Shown piece by piece: positions 47,675 to 61,301 of a stretch of 64,000 nucleotides of DNA. Made by a program: the position numbers and the translations under genes. The stretch's first letter is position 1, and every line of letters begins with the position of its first letter. The notes beneath the pieces were generated by a model that was not told where the DNA came from, searched no databases, and was given only the letters and a program-made list of their open reading frames with translations. The stretch lies in NCBI GenBank assembly GCA_033030425.1, contig JAUFSD010000008.1, positions 496,001 through 560,000 of the forward strand, given 5' to 3'. The stretch comes from Verpa conica (taxonomy: Eukaryota > Ascomycota > Pezizomycetes > Pezizales > Morchellaceae).

Positions 47675-50019
47675 GGAAGGATACAAAAAGAGAAATCTAG
47701 GTATGGGAGAGTTTTACTTTCTTGCTACTGTTGCTTTGTTGAAGGCTGTGTTGCTGAGGGGGAGGACGACGACGACGGACGGTCGGGCTTGCTCCACGGA
47801 CAGTGTGTGGGTTGTTATCGTACACCTTGATTGAGCCGGCGCGGAGGCGTGGGTAAAACGGAATGACGATACAACGTTAAGACCTACTCAGCAAGCAGTG
47901 CAGAAGAGATGAAGATGAAGACGAAGGTGAAGATGAAGATGGAGTAGAAGAACAGCAGAACAAAAAGCTTCGAGGGAACGACAGCTAGAAGTATACGAGG
48001 GGGGGATGAATGAGAGCAGCAGAAGAAACAGTAAGTAGACAAGAAGAGGTAGGCTGGGTATCCCACACAGGATATAAATGAGGCTGCCAGCTGCATGGCA
48101 TGTCTCTCTGACACAGATTCCCACCAAGCCTTAAGGCTCAAGGCCCCCAGAAGACTCAACCAACCGAAACAAGATCAACACCCCCCCCCACCACCTCCAC
48201 CTACTCCACCATCACTTCCGCTTCCACTTCCACTTCCACTTCCGCTCCAACAAACGCGTTGACTCAGCGATGCATGATATGACATGACTCCACGTCGCTC
48301 CCTCGGTCGCGTAGAACTCTCCGCTGAAACCGGTATCGCTACTAACCTCCCACTCCCCTTCCTCCCCCGAGGTAACGCGGGTTTGTTTATCAAACACGGA
48401 GAATCCGGTTCAGTTCTTCCCGTATGTGCACCCCTAGCTACCGGCCGTTTCGCGTACTCCCAAGTTGTTCCTGGGATAGATACGTAATTGCCGGGGTTCA
48501 GCTACATAGCAACCCACTTAACCTAGCTACCCCGTCTCTAAGCCTCACTCACTCACCCACTCTCTTCTCATAGGGTGTTTTTGTTTTAATTATCCACTGC
48601 AGAATGTTTCGCTTTGTGCCTTTAAAAAAAATAAACAAAAAATCCTCGATCTAGGCTGCGCACGCATACACAGCTGTTCTTCCTGAGGCTTAGTATACAA
48701 AGATCGCCAGATTAACGTTCCCTTCCCACCACCCTATCGATTAGATAGCGTGCCGCGCCTTCCAAGCCCCTCACTCACTCCCCGATTAAGCTTTCGACCA
48801 ACAAGGGAAACAAAGCAGGAAACAACCAGACTAGCAAAACTACATGCAGTCTGACGAAACACTTGCCGAAAACCCCAATCAAAGCCCAAAGAATTGCCGA
48901 CGGGCCCAAAGTAAAAGAAAAAGAAAACGGGAAAAAGTGGTAACTCTTATTCAGGCTCCCGCAGCGGGGGGCTTAATTTCATCACCAACTATCACTAGCC
49001 ACTAAAGTTCACCAATTACTAACTTGGAAACAGAACATGGCAGTACCAGCACGCATGTAAAAACATCCCCCTTCCTTTCTTCACCCGACCAAACATCACC
49101 TATTTCATTCATTCCATTTCCCTTGCCCTCCCCCTCCCCAGCTCCTCTTCCGTTTGTAAGAACCTCCAATACGCCATTGAAATTATCTTAGAGGAAAAGA
49201 AAAAGAAAAAAGAACACGAAAAAAAGGTATCAAAAACCACCAATCCAAACAACCCAGCCCCAGAGTAAAATAAATAAATAATACAAGTGAATACAAATGA
49301 ATACAAACGGGCGAAATGTTTGAAGATACACAAAAAAAGAAACAGAGACTAGAGATTAATATGACCCCTCATCTCATCCCAGCTCGGTCCCGCCGAAAAT
49401 GATATCTTTTTAGTACTAAAAAAGCAGTAGTCGCAAGTAAGCTTGCCTGCAGCCATACGAGGGGGTATCGTAAGCACGCTAAACGAGTCAAACAAAACAA
49501 ACCACCAAGTAGAGTGTAAAAAACTATCAGCGGAAAGGGTGTAAAGTATCAAATAGCCTGAAAAAAATAAGCAAAGGTGAAGATGAAGACACAGGAAGTA
49601 TGTATCAAAAATAGTTAAAAGAAGATAAGACCTGAACCGAATGACAAGATAGAAAAGAAAAAAAAGGAAAAGACAAAGGAGATAAATAGCAAGTAAATCA
49701 AAAAAGGGAGAGAAAAAAAAAGAGCCGCTCCAATCCTTCAACCCTAGCTGCCTCAATGGTCAACACCACACACGCACACACATATCTCAAACGTTATCCC
49801 ATTACCGAAAAAAATATGTTCCCAAGTTTCTCCCCAGAATTTTCCTACCAACATACTCCCCCGAGACCTAGAAAAAAAAAATTGAAAAAATGAAAAAAAA
49901 AAAGCCAAAAACACAAATTCGAAAGAGGTAACAAGAAAACAGGTCAGAAAAAAATCGAAATATGATCCCGTTCATATCGTATCACCTGCGCTGCTTTGTC
50001 GCTCGTGGTCGATCATTCA
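47675..50019. other. Gene-poor region upstream of the small protein gene
   Basis: Contains the promoter of the gene at 47004-47674 and the 3' flank of the RasGAP gene. A GAAGATGAAGACGAAGGTG-type trinucleotide tract lies near 47906-47942 and a C run at 48181-48189. A-rich stretches fill 49160-49960. No gene is supported. Confidence 0.45.
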
Positions 50020-52955
50020 CTACCAATTCTTCTTTCTCGCAAACCTCTTATTAAGTAGTGCCAACACTTTTGGCACATTAAACTGCACATATTCCAAATC
50101 CAGCTCGTCATGGTTATTTTGTTGCATTTCCAGGAGATCATCCAGCTTAAGATCAAGTTCTAAAAGTCCTCGATTGCGGCCTGAAAGCAAAAACTCCATT
50201 GTAAGCTCATGCACCTTTCCAGTGAGACAGCCCGGTGTTAGATCCGGGCCAGGATCCTGGGGGTGTAAACCTTTATAATGTAAAGAAATTACAAATGTTC
50301 CTGGGGACGGCGAAGTGATAGTGAAAAATATATTCGCGCGTCTATTGGGGTTAGAGACTTTTTTAATACTTTGATTATTTTATGGGGCTAGGACAAGGGT
50401 GGCTTACCGATTGTCGGGAACATTGCTCTTTTGAATAACTCCTTCCTTCTCCAGTTGCTGGTGGGTAAACTTATACGGTCCAAGAACATGCTGCTTCTGC
50501 TGTTTGCTCCTCTGCTTTCCCTCTGATTGACTGCGTACGTTGTGTAGATATGACTTATATGTCTCTAGCTGGCTGACTAGGTATGCATTATGATCCCGAA
50601 TGGTTTTGTAGACCTCATCTAGCTTCTTTGACTCCTCGGTGACTTTTTCTTTTAGTGATCCTAGATGAACAAGTTCCTGCTCGACCTCCTCTTGGAGAAT
50701 CTGGTAGTTGTCAAGGTCGGTAATGACACCTAGATCCTTCAGCTGGTTCAGCAATTCCAAGCCCCTCATTCCCTTGCGGAACATCCCCATATCCTTCATT
50801 GTTGCTGCAGTATCCGCAATCTTCCGTAAGTTGAGTGGTCTACGGACAGCAGGCGACATTGGGGGGAGCGTTCGCAGAAGTTGTACAAAGATTGACTTGG
50901 CCTCCATGAAATAGACATCCTCTTGAGTAATATCCAGGGCAGCTGATAGGTCTGTAATATAAGTGTTAGCATAACCACCAGAAGGAAGAAACCACCCATC
51001 AATCGTACCATCAATGGCACTCTCCCATCGACTGAACAGTGGTAAGTTAATAGCCCTATTTTCTTTTCGTGGGAGTTGCGGTGGTGCAGGTCCGAGCTCT
51101 CCAAGGAGCAAAGAAAGATGTTCAGTATCACGTCCCTGTAGCTCCTAAATTAGCTCACGCTTACCCACAGTTTTTTTTGGCAGTTAGAATTCCCTACCAA
51201 TTCTTTCGAATGTTTTTCGAGTAGTGAATGAGTGGCGTAAACCTCGTTCAATGTAATATTCAACTCAAGGTCCTTCTTAGACAGCGCAACATAATTATCC
51301 ATCTCCAAAGACTCATAAAAGTCCCCAACTTCGCACAGGTCATTCAAAAACTTGTTGATCCGAACCTTGTTATTTGAAACAAACGGTGAGAGCTTCGCCA
51401 TGTATGGTTCCTTCGAATATGATGGCTTGTTGGCTAAATTCTGCAACATCTTTGCAATCAAAGTCAAAGTCCTTCTAGGGTGCTCAGAAGGAACATTGTC
51501 GATAAGCATGTATGAACGCGGTGTGACAATTGCTGGATTCAGGAACCGCAGAAAGAAGAAGCCTCCGATCAGAGTACAAACAACCTGGTCCTTCGCATCC
51601 GGATATTTTCTCCTTGTCAAGCTTCGAATCTGTTTACAAATCCATCTAATACCATACGGCGTCTCGTTAATGTTATCAATGATCGTCGCTAAGAAAGTAT
51701 TTGCGAGCTCCATCAACATTGTTAAGCGTGGTTCAATGATCGCCTGGACCTGTGGATTTTCTGCGGCTTCTTCCGCAGACACACTTCTTGGCATATTAGC
51801 CGGTAGAGTACCGGTATCTTCCTCAACATTCTTAACCATCCGCTCATATACTTTCAACGGGTTAATTTCTAGATTGAGGTCTTTAAGTTCAATAAGGTTA
51901 TTGATCTGCTTCGCGAGTACAACCTTCAGGTAGCTCTGTCCAGGACCGCGACGGGTATAAGTGGTCATCATACGGGAGACGGGAGTATTCGCGCGGAGCA
52001 GGGAAGAATATTCGGGGGTGGTGTCAAATTGGGCAGACAAGACGGACTTTAGTGTGGAGTCAGTAATGTTTCACAGCAGATTTAGGCAATGAACCACGCA
52101 CCTGGAACATGGTAAGGAGCAGATGTTCTTCGCGACTTTCGTACTGGTTTCCGTAAATCGTGAACATAACAGTCTGTAGAAGCGAATCGATCTCAGACAT
52201 GCTGACCAGCCGGCAAAGTGATGCAATGTGCCGGGGTTCAGATTGAAGCAGGAAAAACAGATTGCCATATTGCTGGGTCTTCTGATCATTCGGGAACGTA
52301 CCCTCCTGCAATTCGGATGACTCGTCGAAGTGGCTTGCTACCTCATTTTGCTGCGGTGTAATACCACCTCGTGTTAACTTTATTGGCCCCTCCCCCCACA
52401 AGGAAAAGTGAAAGAGAAGAGAGAAAAGGAAAGGGCGGAGTTTTGTAAACAGTCGATACTGCCTACGGAGTAGAAAAACCAACCTCTTCCAATGCCATTC
52501 TATTTTGAATAAGCAGTGCTATCCGCGAATCCAAATATCTTACGTCCTTCTCCAACACAAAGTTCTTTTTCGATTGCGACGAGATCTTTACCTTAAGGTC
52601 GCGAAGGATTTTCTGAACTATAGACGCACCAAAAACACCAAAGGTGAGATTCACAACGGGAAAAAAAAGACTCGCGCCTCACTAAAGCCCTACGCAAAAT
52701 AAAAAATCAAGAGCAAGGATGTAAAAGCTGACCTCTCGCAAGTTCATCCTCAATCTCAATGTCCTTATCATGCGCAGACATAGACAGGTACAGCGCTGTA
52801 ACGCTGTACCTCTTTGACGCCCTTACTGATCTCGGACCATCGGAACCTATAGTGTTCTGCCTCGTAACTGGTGTAAAGCTCGATGTCGCAAAGCTAGAAG
52901 ACGTGGAGGATGTTGAATTTCTCGCCGAGGGGGCGAGCATTGTTGTGACGGACAT
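50020..52955 (-). CDS. Ras GTPase-activating protein (Gap1/Sar1-type)
   Basis: Stimulates GTP hydrolysis by Ras, as Gap1 does in fission yeast and related proteins in moulds, controlling polarity and morphogenesis. Six exons join to 837 residues: 52955-52733, 52617-52484, 52350-52102, 52046-51198, 51144-50408 and 50341-50020. The N-terminal 60 residues are Ser/Thr-rich. Then [20 protein letters not shown] precedes the RasGAP domain, which has [33 protein letters not shown], a finger arginine in [13 protein letters not shown] (about Arg220) and [16 protein letters not shown] (about 364-378). The C-terminal RasGAP_C domain starts at [20 protein letters not shown] and ends with [20 protein letters not shown] and [18 protein letters not shown]. 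The fourth intron is set at 51197-51145 (53 nt); a nearer donor would leave only 20 nt. It lacks calponin-homology and IQ motifs, so it is not the IQGAP itself. Confidence 0.92.
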
Positions 52956-55591
52956 GGATGAAGATGAGGCTGAAAAGCCAGGCCGCTGCAGCACGGCTAC
53001 TGGTGTAGGAAGCGCTATTGTGCCGGTGATAAAATGTTACGCGGTTGAGTAGTGGTGGTTTGAGCTAATGGACAGTAAGGGCGGGCCGGTGGACAAGTTG
53101 GTGGTAACAGTGGTGGTGGTGGTGATTATGGTGAGTGGTAAAAGGGATCAAAGTTGCGAGGAAGACGCGAAGGAAGAACAAAGAAATAACCGTTAACAAT
53201 GTTAGCTTGCTAGTGGACCAAGCACCGGCGCTGGTTAGATTAGATTTGGTAGGCGTTTGGTAGGGAAAGAGGAAACAGGGCTGCTGGTTGGTTGGTAGGC
53301 TAGCTAGCTGGACTTTGATGAATGGAGAAGAGCCGACCTTGGTGGAGAGATGGACTATTGAGTAATTAAAGGAAGGAATGGATGGAATTGGAAACGCTTC
53401 GAGACAGCCGGTGGGATGGGATGGCTGGGGGGGGTTAGACTAGCGGGGGTGTGCTCCGGGCGGGATTTGGACTTGTATTATTACTGCTATTTTGTGTGAT
53501 GCCCTATCAGTTGTTGGTTTGCCAAATCAGTGATTATATAGGCAAGGGAATTGATTGATTGATGAAGGTGATGGGGGTGTAGTGGATGGATGGATGTGGA
53601 AGTGGGAGGAGAGTGGGAAGAGTGGGAGTGGGAATGGGGGGTGGAGTAGATGTGAATGATGCGTGGGTGTGGGTGATATGTGGATGTATGGATGTAGAGT
53701 ATGTGTGTGGATGTATGGATGTGTGGATGTGTGGAGTTGAATGAGAGAGCTGCTGCTGCAGAGCAAATGGATGGTGACAAAGGTCCCACAGAGATGCTTC
53801 GATATAATAAAAAAAATAAAAAAAAGAAAGGCAGGCGGGTCAGGACCGGCAACTAGGTTGTAGAACAGCAAGAACAAGAAACGAAACAACAGGAGTAAAC
53901 AATAACGATAATAATGAGGATAATGATAAGAAGAATAAAATAGTAATAGAATAGAAGATAATTTAGGACACAACCCGTTCTCTCTGGCCAGGCCTAGAAA
54001 GAGAGCGACACCCAGCAGAGGAGCAGCAGCAGCAGAGAGAGGGAACAGGGAAGGGAGGTACGGAGCGGTGGAGGGGGGAAAGGGGAGGGGATAGTGAGTG
54101 AGCGAGCGAGACCGAGAACAGTATGTATGTAGGAAGTAGGCGTGGGTGAAAGGGGACGATGATGCGCACACCACAAGAGAAACCAACCAGGCAGCAGAAA
54201 CTAAACCTCCCCGGGCAGCAGCAGCAAGAAATTTACAACACCAGACACGAAGGGAGGGGGTGAGAAAGGAGAAACACCTTTACCTACACTTATTCCCAAC
54301 CCATTTTAACTGAGCTCAGGAGGGATAGGAGGAGGAGTAAGAGTAGGAGTGGAGTAGCAAGAGTGGGATAGGCATATAATATGGGGGTGCAGCGGCGGCA
54401 CCACCTGCTTCTGTAACATAACTCGCATCTTCCCCATCCCATCCAACAGTCCTATATCCAACCAGCCCATCGAGCTCTACCAATATACCTTCATGTATGT
54501 ACCTTTCACCTCTACCGAGAGTACCGTACATCGGCCCACCCGTTTCTCCGCGATACGGAAGTTACTTTACAGCTGCATCTCGCTCAACCTGCATTTCACT
54601 TCTCGCAACCGCTCTAGCTTGACGGTGCTACTGCATGGTGCTGCTGCCCACATGCACCTTGCACCACCATCCACCCCTCCCACCATAAACGAATGCTAAA
54701 GTGCACTCTAGAGCACTCATACTCTAAAGATGGCATGCACATATTGGTTCGGCCGAAGCCTAACTAGCTACACAGCCTATATATTAACAGAATCGGAGCC
54801 AAACTCTGTTCTGTCGCGAGTTCCCCCCCCCCGGCTTGAGTGGTCGCCTACACAGTACGCTAGGGACCTTTACACACACGGAATTCTGCATAAACTTTTT
54901 CCCTCCAGGGGCACGGACAGTCGCGCATACCGAAGGTAGTTAAAAATACGGTACATTATCCGTAGCGATAGGGTTCGCTTGCTAGAGCGAGGCGGAAAAA
55001 AGACAAAGACAAAGGAAAAAAAGAAAAGGGAAAAAAGAATTATACATCAACTCCTTGGGAACCTTGCCGAAGAAGCGATAGGGAAGAAAATTCAAGCGAA
55101 GGAGGGAAAAAAGAAAATGCAGTCCCAGTTGGAGATAGACATGGAGCAGAAGGGGAAAGAAAAAATAAAAACACCCCATATCCAGGCAGCTGGTAGGAAC
55201 GGTAATTCATCGCCCTCCACCCACTCCACCACATCCCCCGCCAGTTCAGGGACCAGCACGAAAAAGGAAAGTTAAGTGGTCACAGATTGTGAGGTGACGT
55301 TATCAGATAGTTCTTTTACCCCAGCTGTCCAGCTTAACCAGGTGAGCACAAAGGTGCCGCGGGTGCCGGATTCGGCTTCCTCCATTCGATCGTCATTTTT
55401 GTGCCCCGAAATCTCTAGCGACACGTGCACAACTGTGCTTTGCATGAATTATGTTTTCTAGCCCTATGTTCCACGACGCTTCCACACAGACTTCCATCCC
55501 ATGGAAAAGAAATATAGAAAGAAAAAAAAACCGGCATTTTCCCTTTGTCTAGTTAATATTGCATTTACACTTACCGTTCTTATATCTAATC
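52956..55591. other. Intergenic region with low-complexity DNA
   Basis: 2.6 kb between the RasGAP start and the Rrp6 3' end. It is strongly strand-biased (G-rich on plus, 53100-54130), as expected of a long CT-rich promoter and leader for the minus-strand RasGAP gene. Open frames here are low-complexity Ser/Pro/His translations and are not supported as genes. Confidence 0.5.
53680..53736. repeat. Degenerate GGATGT/GGATGTAT microsatellite
   Basis: Repeated TGGATGTATGGATGT-type units in the upstream region of the RasGAP gene, extended less regularly to about 53545. Confidence 0.7.
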
Positions 55592-58355
55592 CTACTGTTT
55601 AAAGGTATGTGATTTCCCTGCTCTTTCGCGCTGGCCCCTGCTCATCCCTCTTGGCGCATCTCCCGACTTTGAGTATGGGTCAAATACCTTTGGACGTTGC
55701 TTCTGCGCTTTTCCCTCTTTACCCCCGGCATTTCCTTTATGACTGTTGAACACAGGTGCCGCTTTTGCGTAATCAAACGCCTCAAAAGACTTATCGTCCT
55801 CAATCCCTATATCTTCCTCACCCGCTTGTCCACCTACAGCTTCCTGCTCCCGAGCCCTACGCTTCTTTTCTTTCTTCTTCCCCTTCTTACTTTTCTTGCG
55901 TGCTGACCCTTCCTCCAAGTCCTCGTCTCCCGAACCTTGCTTTGACTCCTCTACGTATTCCATCTCGGGCTGACCGACAGGGGTAACACTAGAATGCCGT
56001 TGATCCTGATCTCCCGAGGTTACGTCTTCGGCAACCACATCCCCGAGCTTGCGTTTCTTCGCCCCACCTAATGATTTCACAACAATAATGTCTTCCTCTT
56101 TTTTCCTCTGACTAGCACCCTTCACATACTCATGTTCAGCACGGGCACCAGGATCAACAGATATCTGAGGCGTAGCTCTGGAATTGATCTCTTCTGCAGT
56201 AACAAAAACTGCGGCAGTCAGCTGCGGGAGCTCAATAGCAAGGCTGACATCCCCATTGAGTATTGTAGCCCCAGCCTCCCATTTACTACTACCTACAACT
56301 TCTCCCCAAAAGCTTGATTTATCCGCATGGATTTCTGGAATCGTAATTTCTTTTTTGAAGATATCCGCCTTAGCATATTTAGATCCGGCACTGGTAATAC
56401 CCACCACGGGCGCAGCAATTGGCACGGATAGCACCTCAAAAGAATGTGCTGCTTCGCGAGGTGTAGCTGTTGGTGGATTTGCCTTGACACGGCGAATAGT
56501 ATCTGCAATCTCACTAGCCCGTAAGCGGACAATGTGCGACGCTGGTGTGCATAAGCTTAACACAGTATCAACATCGGTCGGCATTTGACGGGCTAGGTTG
56601 AAGAGCTGATGCTTTGGAAGGACGTAATGAAGCCCTTCATCTTCTTTCCTAGCGGCAGTGTCTCGCCATTGATGAACCGCTTTAAAAACGGCTGTTTGGA
56701 CTACGTCGAGGTTGTCGCGCCATAACATGTTGTACCACCCCGAGGCCCCAAAACCATTCTCTGCGTCATATGTCTCTCTCTCATATCGCTTAAGTGCTGC
56801 TTCTTTTGAATCCTGTAAAACGCGTTGTACCCGATCTTCTTGGGGATCTGTGGGGTCCGATCTATCTATGAGCTCGTTACGTACGCAATCGAAAACGTAG
56901 AGCAGGAAATGTGTATCTGAACGGGCATAGTCGAACATCTCTGTTGTCAATGGTCTTGATGATATATTAGTAAGCCATTTAAAGATTAAAAATAAAATCA
57001 ACATTTAAAAATTATGTTACCTTATTCTCCAATCCGCAAGTTGGTACTGCTTGTCTGCGTGGAAATCGACGTACTTCTTTAACAAGTAAGCAAGTCCAAG
57101 ACCTGGGAATCCCAAGGCCTTGGCAGCAAAATGAGTATCAAAAAGACCGACAAGGTATAGGCCAAAATCCCGTTGCAGCCACTTGACATCCATGTAGCAT
57201 CCATGAAGAACCTGAATCATCAGTAAGCGTGGTAACCGGGATTCTCGGGGAGCGCCGGCAAACCTTGATAATTTTGGGATCCACAAACACCTCATTCAGA
57301 GCCTGGAGTTCTGACCTTAACGCCAATGTATCGATTATCCAATCGTTATCCCTGCTGCTTATCTGCATCAGACAGGTGAACCCAATATACGACCGGGTAT
57401 CATGGTGTTCCAAATCAACAGCGATCTCCGTTGCTTGTTTCAGTTCATAGATCATCTCATCAAGGGCTTCCTTCGTTTCAACCCAAACAGCTGTAGTATC
57501 CCCAAATGGGTGGTACTTTATAGGCGGCTTCTTTTCGTACATGATAGGAGGATATTCCATGCTTTCGATTTCAGTTCGGTAGGGGTGGATAAACCTGTAG
57601 TGTGTCAGAACAGACCTCTATGAATTATGTTTTTCAGGGGGCAACGCACTGCTCAACACCCTCTTCATTAGGCTCCATACGAATACTATCCTCAAGACTA
57701 ACAATCGCATGAGGCTTTGACCGGAGTAGCGGTTTGAATGGTGAGGTATTGAAATTATCGATCTTCTCTCCGAATTTAAGCTGAGGTTTTACCATCTGCC
57801 TTGACTTCCATGAACTAGCCCTCTGTACCTTCGCAGCGTTCTTATGGGGGGGGTTCTATTATGTCTCACAGTTATCAGCAGAATTTCTTTAAAGACATTT
57901 CAGGGGAAACGTTAACTTACAACCTGCGCACCAGGTAGCGGTTCTGGATACTTCTGTTTAATCGCACCCGTGTACTCATCTAGACAAGTATCCTATACAA
58001 AAAATAATTTATCAGTATTCTTATCAGTTCTATCCAGCGAAAACAAACTACATACTGCTTTCTCTAACAAATAGTCAACAACCTCAACAACATCGCCCCA
58101 TTTATTCTCAACATCGTCTACATCAGTCATCTTTGGGACAGTAAGATCGGACCCTCTAGACGCGCTCTTGAGTAGCTGATTGGCTAATCCTAAAATGCGC
58201 GCGCTCACTTCGTCTAGACCAGCATTAAACTCTGGGTTTGATGACCGCTGAAAGGAGACGTCTTCAGCCGCGATGCTACCGGCGGTTTTGACGGAAGCGA
58301 GGATCGAGGAGAAGATCCCATCCTGAAACGTAGTGAAATTCTCTTCGGGATTCAT
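55592..58355 (-). CDS. RRP6: Exosome 3'-5' exoribonuclease Rrp6
   Basis: Rrp6 is the nuclear exosome's distributive exonuclease, trimming rRNA and snoRNA and degrading unstable transcripts. Six exons join to 820 residues: 58355-58056, 57992-57921, 57855-57650, 57594-57264, 57211-57021 and 56954-55592. The N-terminal PMC2NT domain covers about residues 5-110. The exonuclease core has [20 protein letters not shown] (Asp253, Glu255), [17 protein letters not shown] (Asp311) and [16 protein letters not shown] (Tyr376, Asp380), the full DEDD-Y set. An HRDC domain follows ([36 protein letters not shown]). The C-terminus is charged with a Lys-rich run ([20 protein letters not shown]), as expected for nuclear and RNA contacts. 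All catalytic residues are present. It shares the RNA-surveillance pathway with Nab3 at 19-22 kb but is far from it. Confidence 0.95.
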
Positions 58356-61301
58356 GACTGATATCGCTGGTTGCCCTCGTGAATTGAGAAAAGTTGGTGA
58401 AGCTGGCCAGATTGAATATTTTTGGTGTTTCCTGGAATTTTTGGAGCGTTGACGACGTTGGCTGGGCCAGTTTGAAACCCTTGGCAATGCAGTGCACACT
58501 AGCCACTAGTTCTCCCTCACATGACGATGCGGCGTATATCAGCCACAACGCATGGGCTAGTCACTATCACATGGTAGACCCCTTATGAAGCGAGGTCGGG
58601 GTCTAGGTACTAAGACAGACGCGTCGCGTCAATATCTAGCGCATGGGTTATCACTCGGGTGCCACCCGTTACAAAAATTGCACCTATGTACAAGCAGATA
58701 ACAGGCGGCCCAGGAGATAGTAAGCACAAAGCTATAGAACTATTAAGGTCTTTGCCTCTTCTTATCCCTCAGGCCTAAAGGACAGCCCAGGCTTATGTCC
58801 TCCGTCCCGTACCAGCATATTATTGATCTGACAGTGCCCCCTCCTCTAGGCGGCAAATGGAACAGTACGTTTCAGGTCTCCCTGCGCATATGCTAGTGTA
58901 TATTTACCTACTGTTAATGTCAGCCTTCTAGTGGACTATTGGGTGCGGTTGAGAATGGAAGCGTATCCTCAAATTAACGCATCAAATACAACCACGAATA
59001 ATTCTGTACTCATGCTTTACCACTATTCCGATAAACGCCACGCCACGCCACGCCACGCCCCTTTGATAGTCCTGTGCACTAAAATTTACTCCTTTTCCTG
59101 TGGAAATCCCCAAGTCCTAAAGGAGTCTATGCCAGCGGGATTATGCTATCGTTTGTCTTACGCACTTATTGCGATATCTTATAGGGCCCCACCACTCGAC
59201 ATTCTCCCATCCTAACCCAATTGTATATTAGGGGCCAGTTCTTTAGCGATGGCTCGCGTGATTCTAGATTTTCAACCGAGGCCTGCAGTAGTGCGTAGAT
59301 GAGAATTAACTAGAAAGCCTTGTCTCACACCAAGTAGTTGCGCGATTTTCCAGTAACCTGAATTACGCCTTGCTACCTAAGGAGCGTGGCTTTTCTACCT
59401 TAGGAGGACTTTTGGGGAACTAGGTGGGCTATTAACTCTTCAGGTGACTTTTTGAAATTCAAGATTCAGCCAGGTTTCGTTGTTTCACAACCTGGGGAGG
59501 TATATGTACATGTAGTAATCGATAAAAGGCAGAATGTCTTCAGTAAAATACCTGTTGATTGTAATATGAGTCGGCTCATTGGAAGGCCTGGTACGATTAT
59601 AGATTTAATGAGGGTTTATATGGGCTAAAAGAGGCCGTGTATTTAGAGTTTAGGGTTTGTGAGTTAGGTGATGATCTGTTGATGATACCTAGGATTTGTT
59701 AGAGCTTTATTTATGAAGTTATTTCCATTCTAAAGGGTTGAGGTTAAGCTGCGTAATTTAAACTACAGAGTATACGTATCTCAGAACGTTAAAGACTGTG
59801 ACGTTGGAGGGGGTTAAGATATAAGAATTCTTCAGAAGCTCATCATGTGATTATATGTAAGTATATCAAAGCTAGCGCTTTGAGCGACCTAAATGCTACG
59901 ATAGATCTGCTCTTGGAAAAATTCTTGGCTTGGAAGGAATGCCTGGGGTAGGTAAAAGGGCCCGGACACACACAAATGCTACTATCACTGATCGATAAGA
60001 GTATATTCTTCACTAGAGGCGTTAGTTCTAGAGGAGAGGTCTCTTATGAAGTAGTTGCATGTGATATTTTCCCCCGCATTGCGTCAGCACACTGTTGGTA
60101 TATGCACGGGTGGGGATGACATAAATAAGTTTCATACAGCTTTATGTCGGTTTTTAGAGCGATTGCTTCGCTCTTTATTGGGACTGGGTCTATAATATAT
60201 ATATAGTCACAGTGCGAAGTGAGATACCAGAGGAAGGTTGGCCTGATCATGATTCTACTTTTATTAAGATTTTAGATGGCTATAGTAACCTTACCTTGCG
60301 GGACTGGAACGCTGGGTGGCTCTGAAAAGCCAAGCTATATCATCCCTCATACAAGAAAGTGATATCATAATTGTTGGCTGGTTACATGTATATCAATTAA
60401 TAATTGATATGATCAGTTTAGCTTTGTAAAATGAACAGGGCGAGATAAGCTTCATGCGGGATGTAATATATACCCAGTTAGGCATGTTGATCCCCATTCA
60501 AGAGGCTTGCAATTACGAAATTCCGGGAACACCCGGCCGAGTTAGATCACCAACTTATTCACTCATAGCCTCACAGCCCCACAGAATTTACTTCCAGAAA
60601 TGTCACGAGTACATACATACATGTACTCGTATTTAAATCCCTTTCGGGATCTGCTTACATAGAGTACTATTTTTTGCTTACAATCGTGTTTTGTCTACAA
60701 AATATACATAGTACGCTCCATAGGGTATATACGCTTAAAGCTAGCAGACTTCAAGAATTCGTTGTAGTTCGCTCTGAAAAGAATGGGTCATATAGTTTCT
60801 GGAATTGGTTAATGGCATAAGCTTATAAAAATGACCTCATAAGGAGCCCCCCACATTACAGTATTCTAGGGACGCGTGATAGCTACGGGTACGTATTATT
60901 TCTCTCAAGGGCCTAATCTTGATGTTGATTACGTATATAAAATATGCACCTCTATGTAGGAATCTAGACTGATTTAAACGGTAAGTGCCGGTATTTTTGT
61001 TTCTCCTGGGTTTGTTCACCAGCGTGTCCGGAAGGATTCGGTTCGATATCTCGGCTGTTTTATAGGTCAGTCGTAAAATAAATTAGGCTTTGAAAAACTT
61101 TCAACTCAAGATAAAATCAGGGTACTTGATCTTACCATATGAGATATAGAATCATTTGGCATCACTCGGTTAACTTGGTGATAATTAGGGTTAGGGTTAT
61201 ATAATCCCTACCGTAGATCAAGAGACTGTAGCATGATTTATTAGCTTAGCCTCAGGGTTATGCAATATCAGTAACCTACTCAACTAAGAACACTATCTAT
61301 C
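58356..61301. other. Gene-poor AT-rich region
   Basis: About 2.9 kb without a supported gene. It includes a short CGCCA repeat at about 59036-59057 and (TTAGGG)2 at 61185-61196. The left end holds the Rrp6 promoter. Confidence 0.45.

Noticed and set aside
48175..48487. Short ORFs on both strands near 48.2-48.5 kb
   Set aside because: Driven by a simple TTCCACTTCCACTTCCGCT-type repeat; no conserved pattern or splice context.
51145..51164. 20-nt intron in the RasGAP gene
   Set aside because: Too short to splice. A 53-nt intron using the donor at 51197 gives the same acceptor and keeps the frame.
53487..54186. Overlapping minus-strand ORFs of 121 and 219 residues
   Set aside because: Low-complexity Ser/His/Pro/Leu translations of repetitive GGATGT and CT-rich DNA upstream of the RasGAP gene.
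54979..55275. Lys-rich plus-strand ORF of 98 residues
   Set aside because: Composition follows an A/G-rich tract; no splice partners or domain pattern.
61185..61196. Telomere-like TTAGGG doublet
   Set aside because: Only two units; expected by chance in a window this size and not evidence of a telomere fusion.
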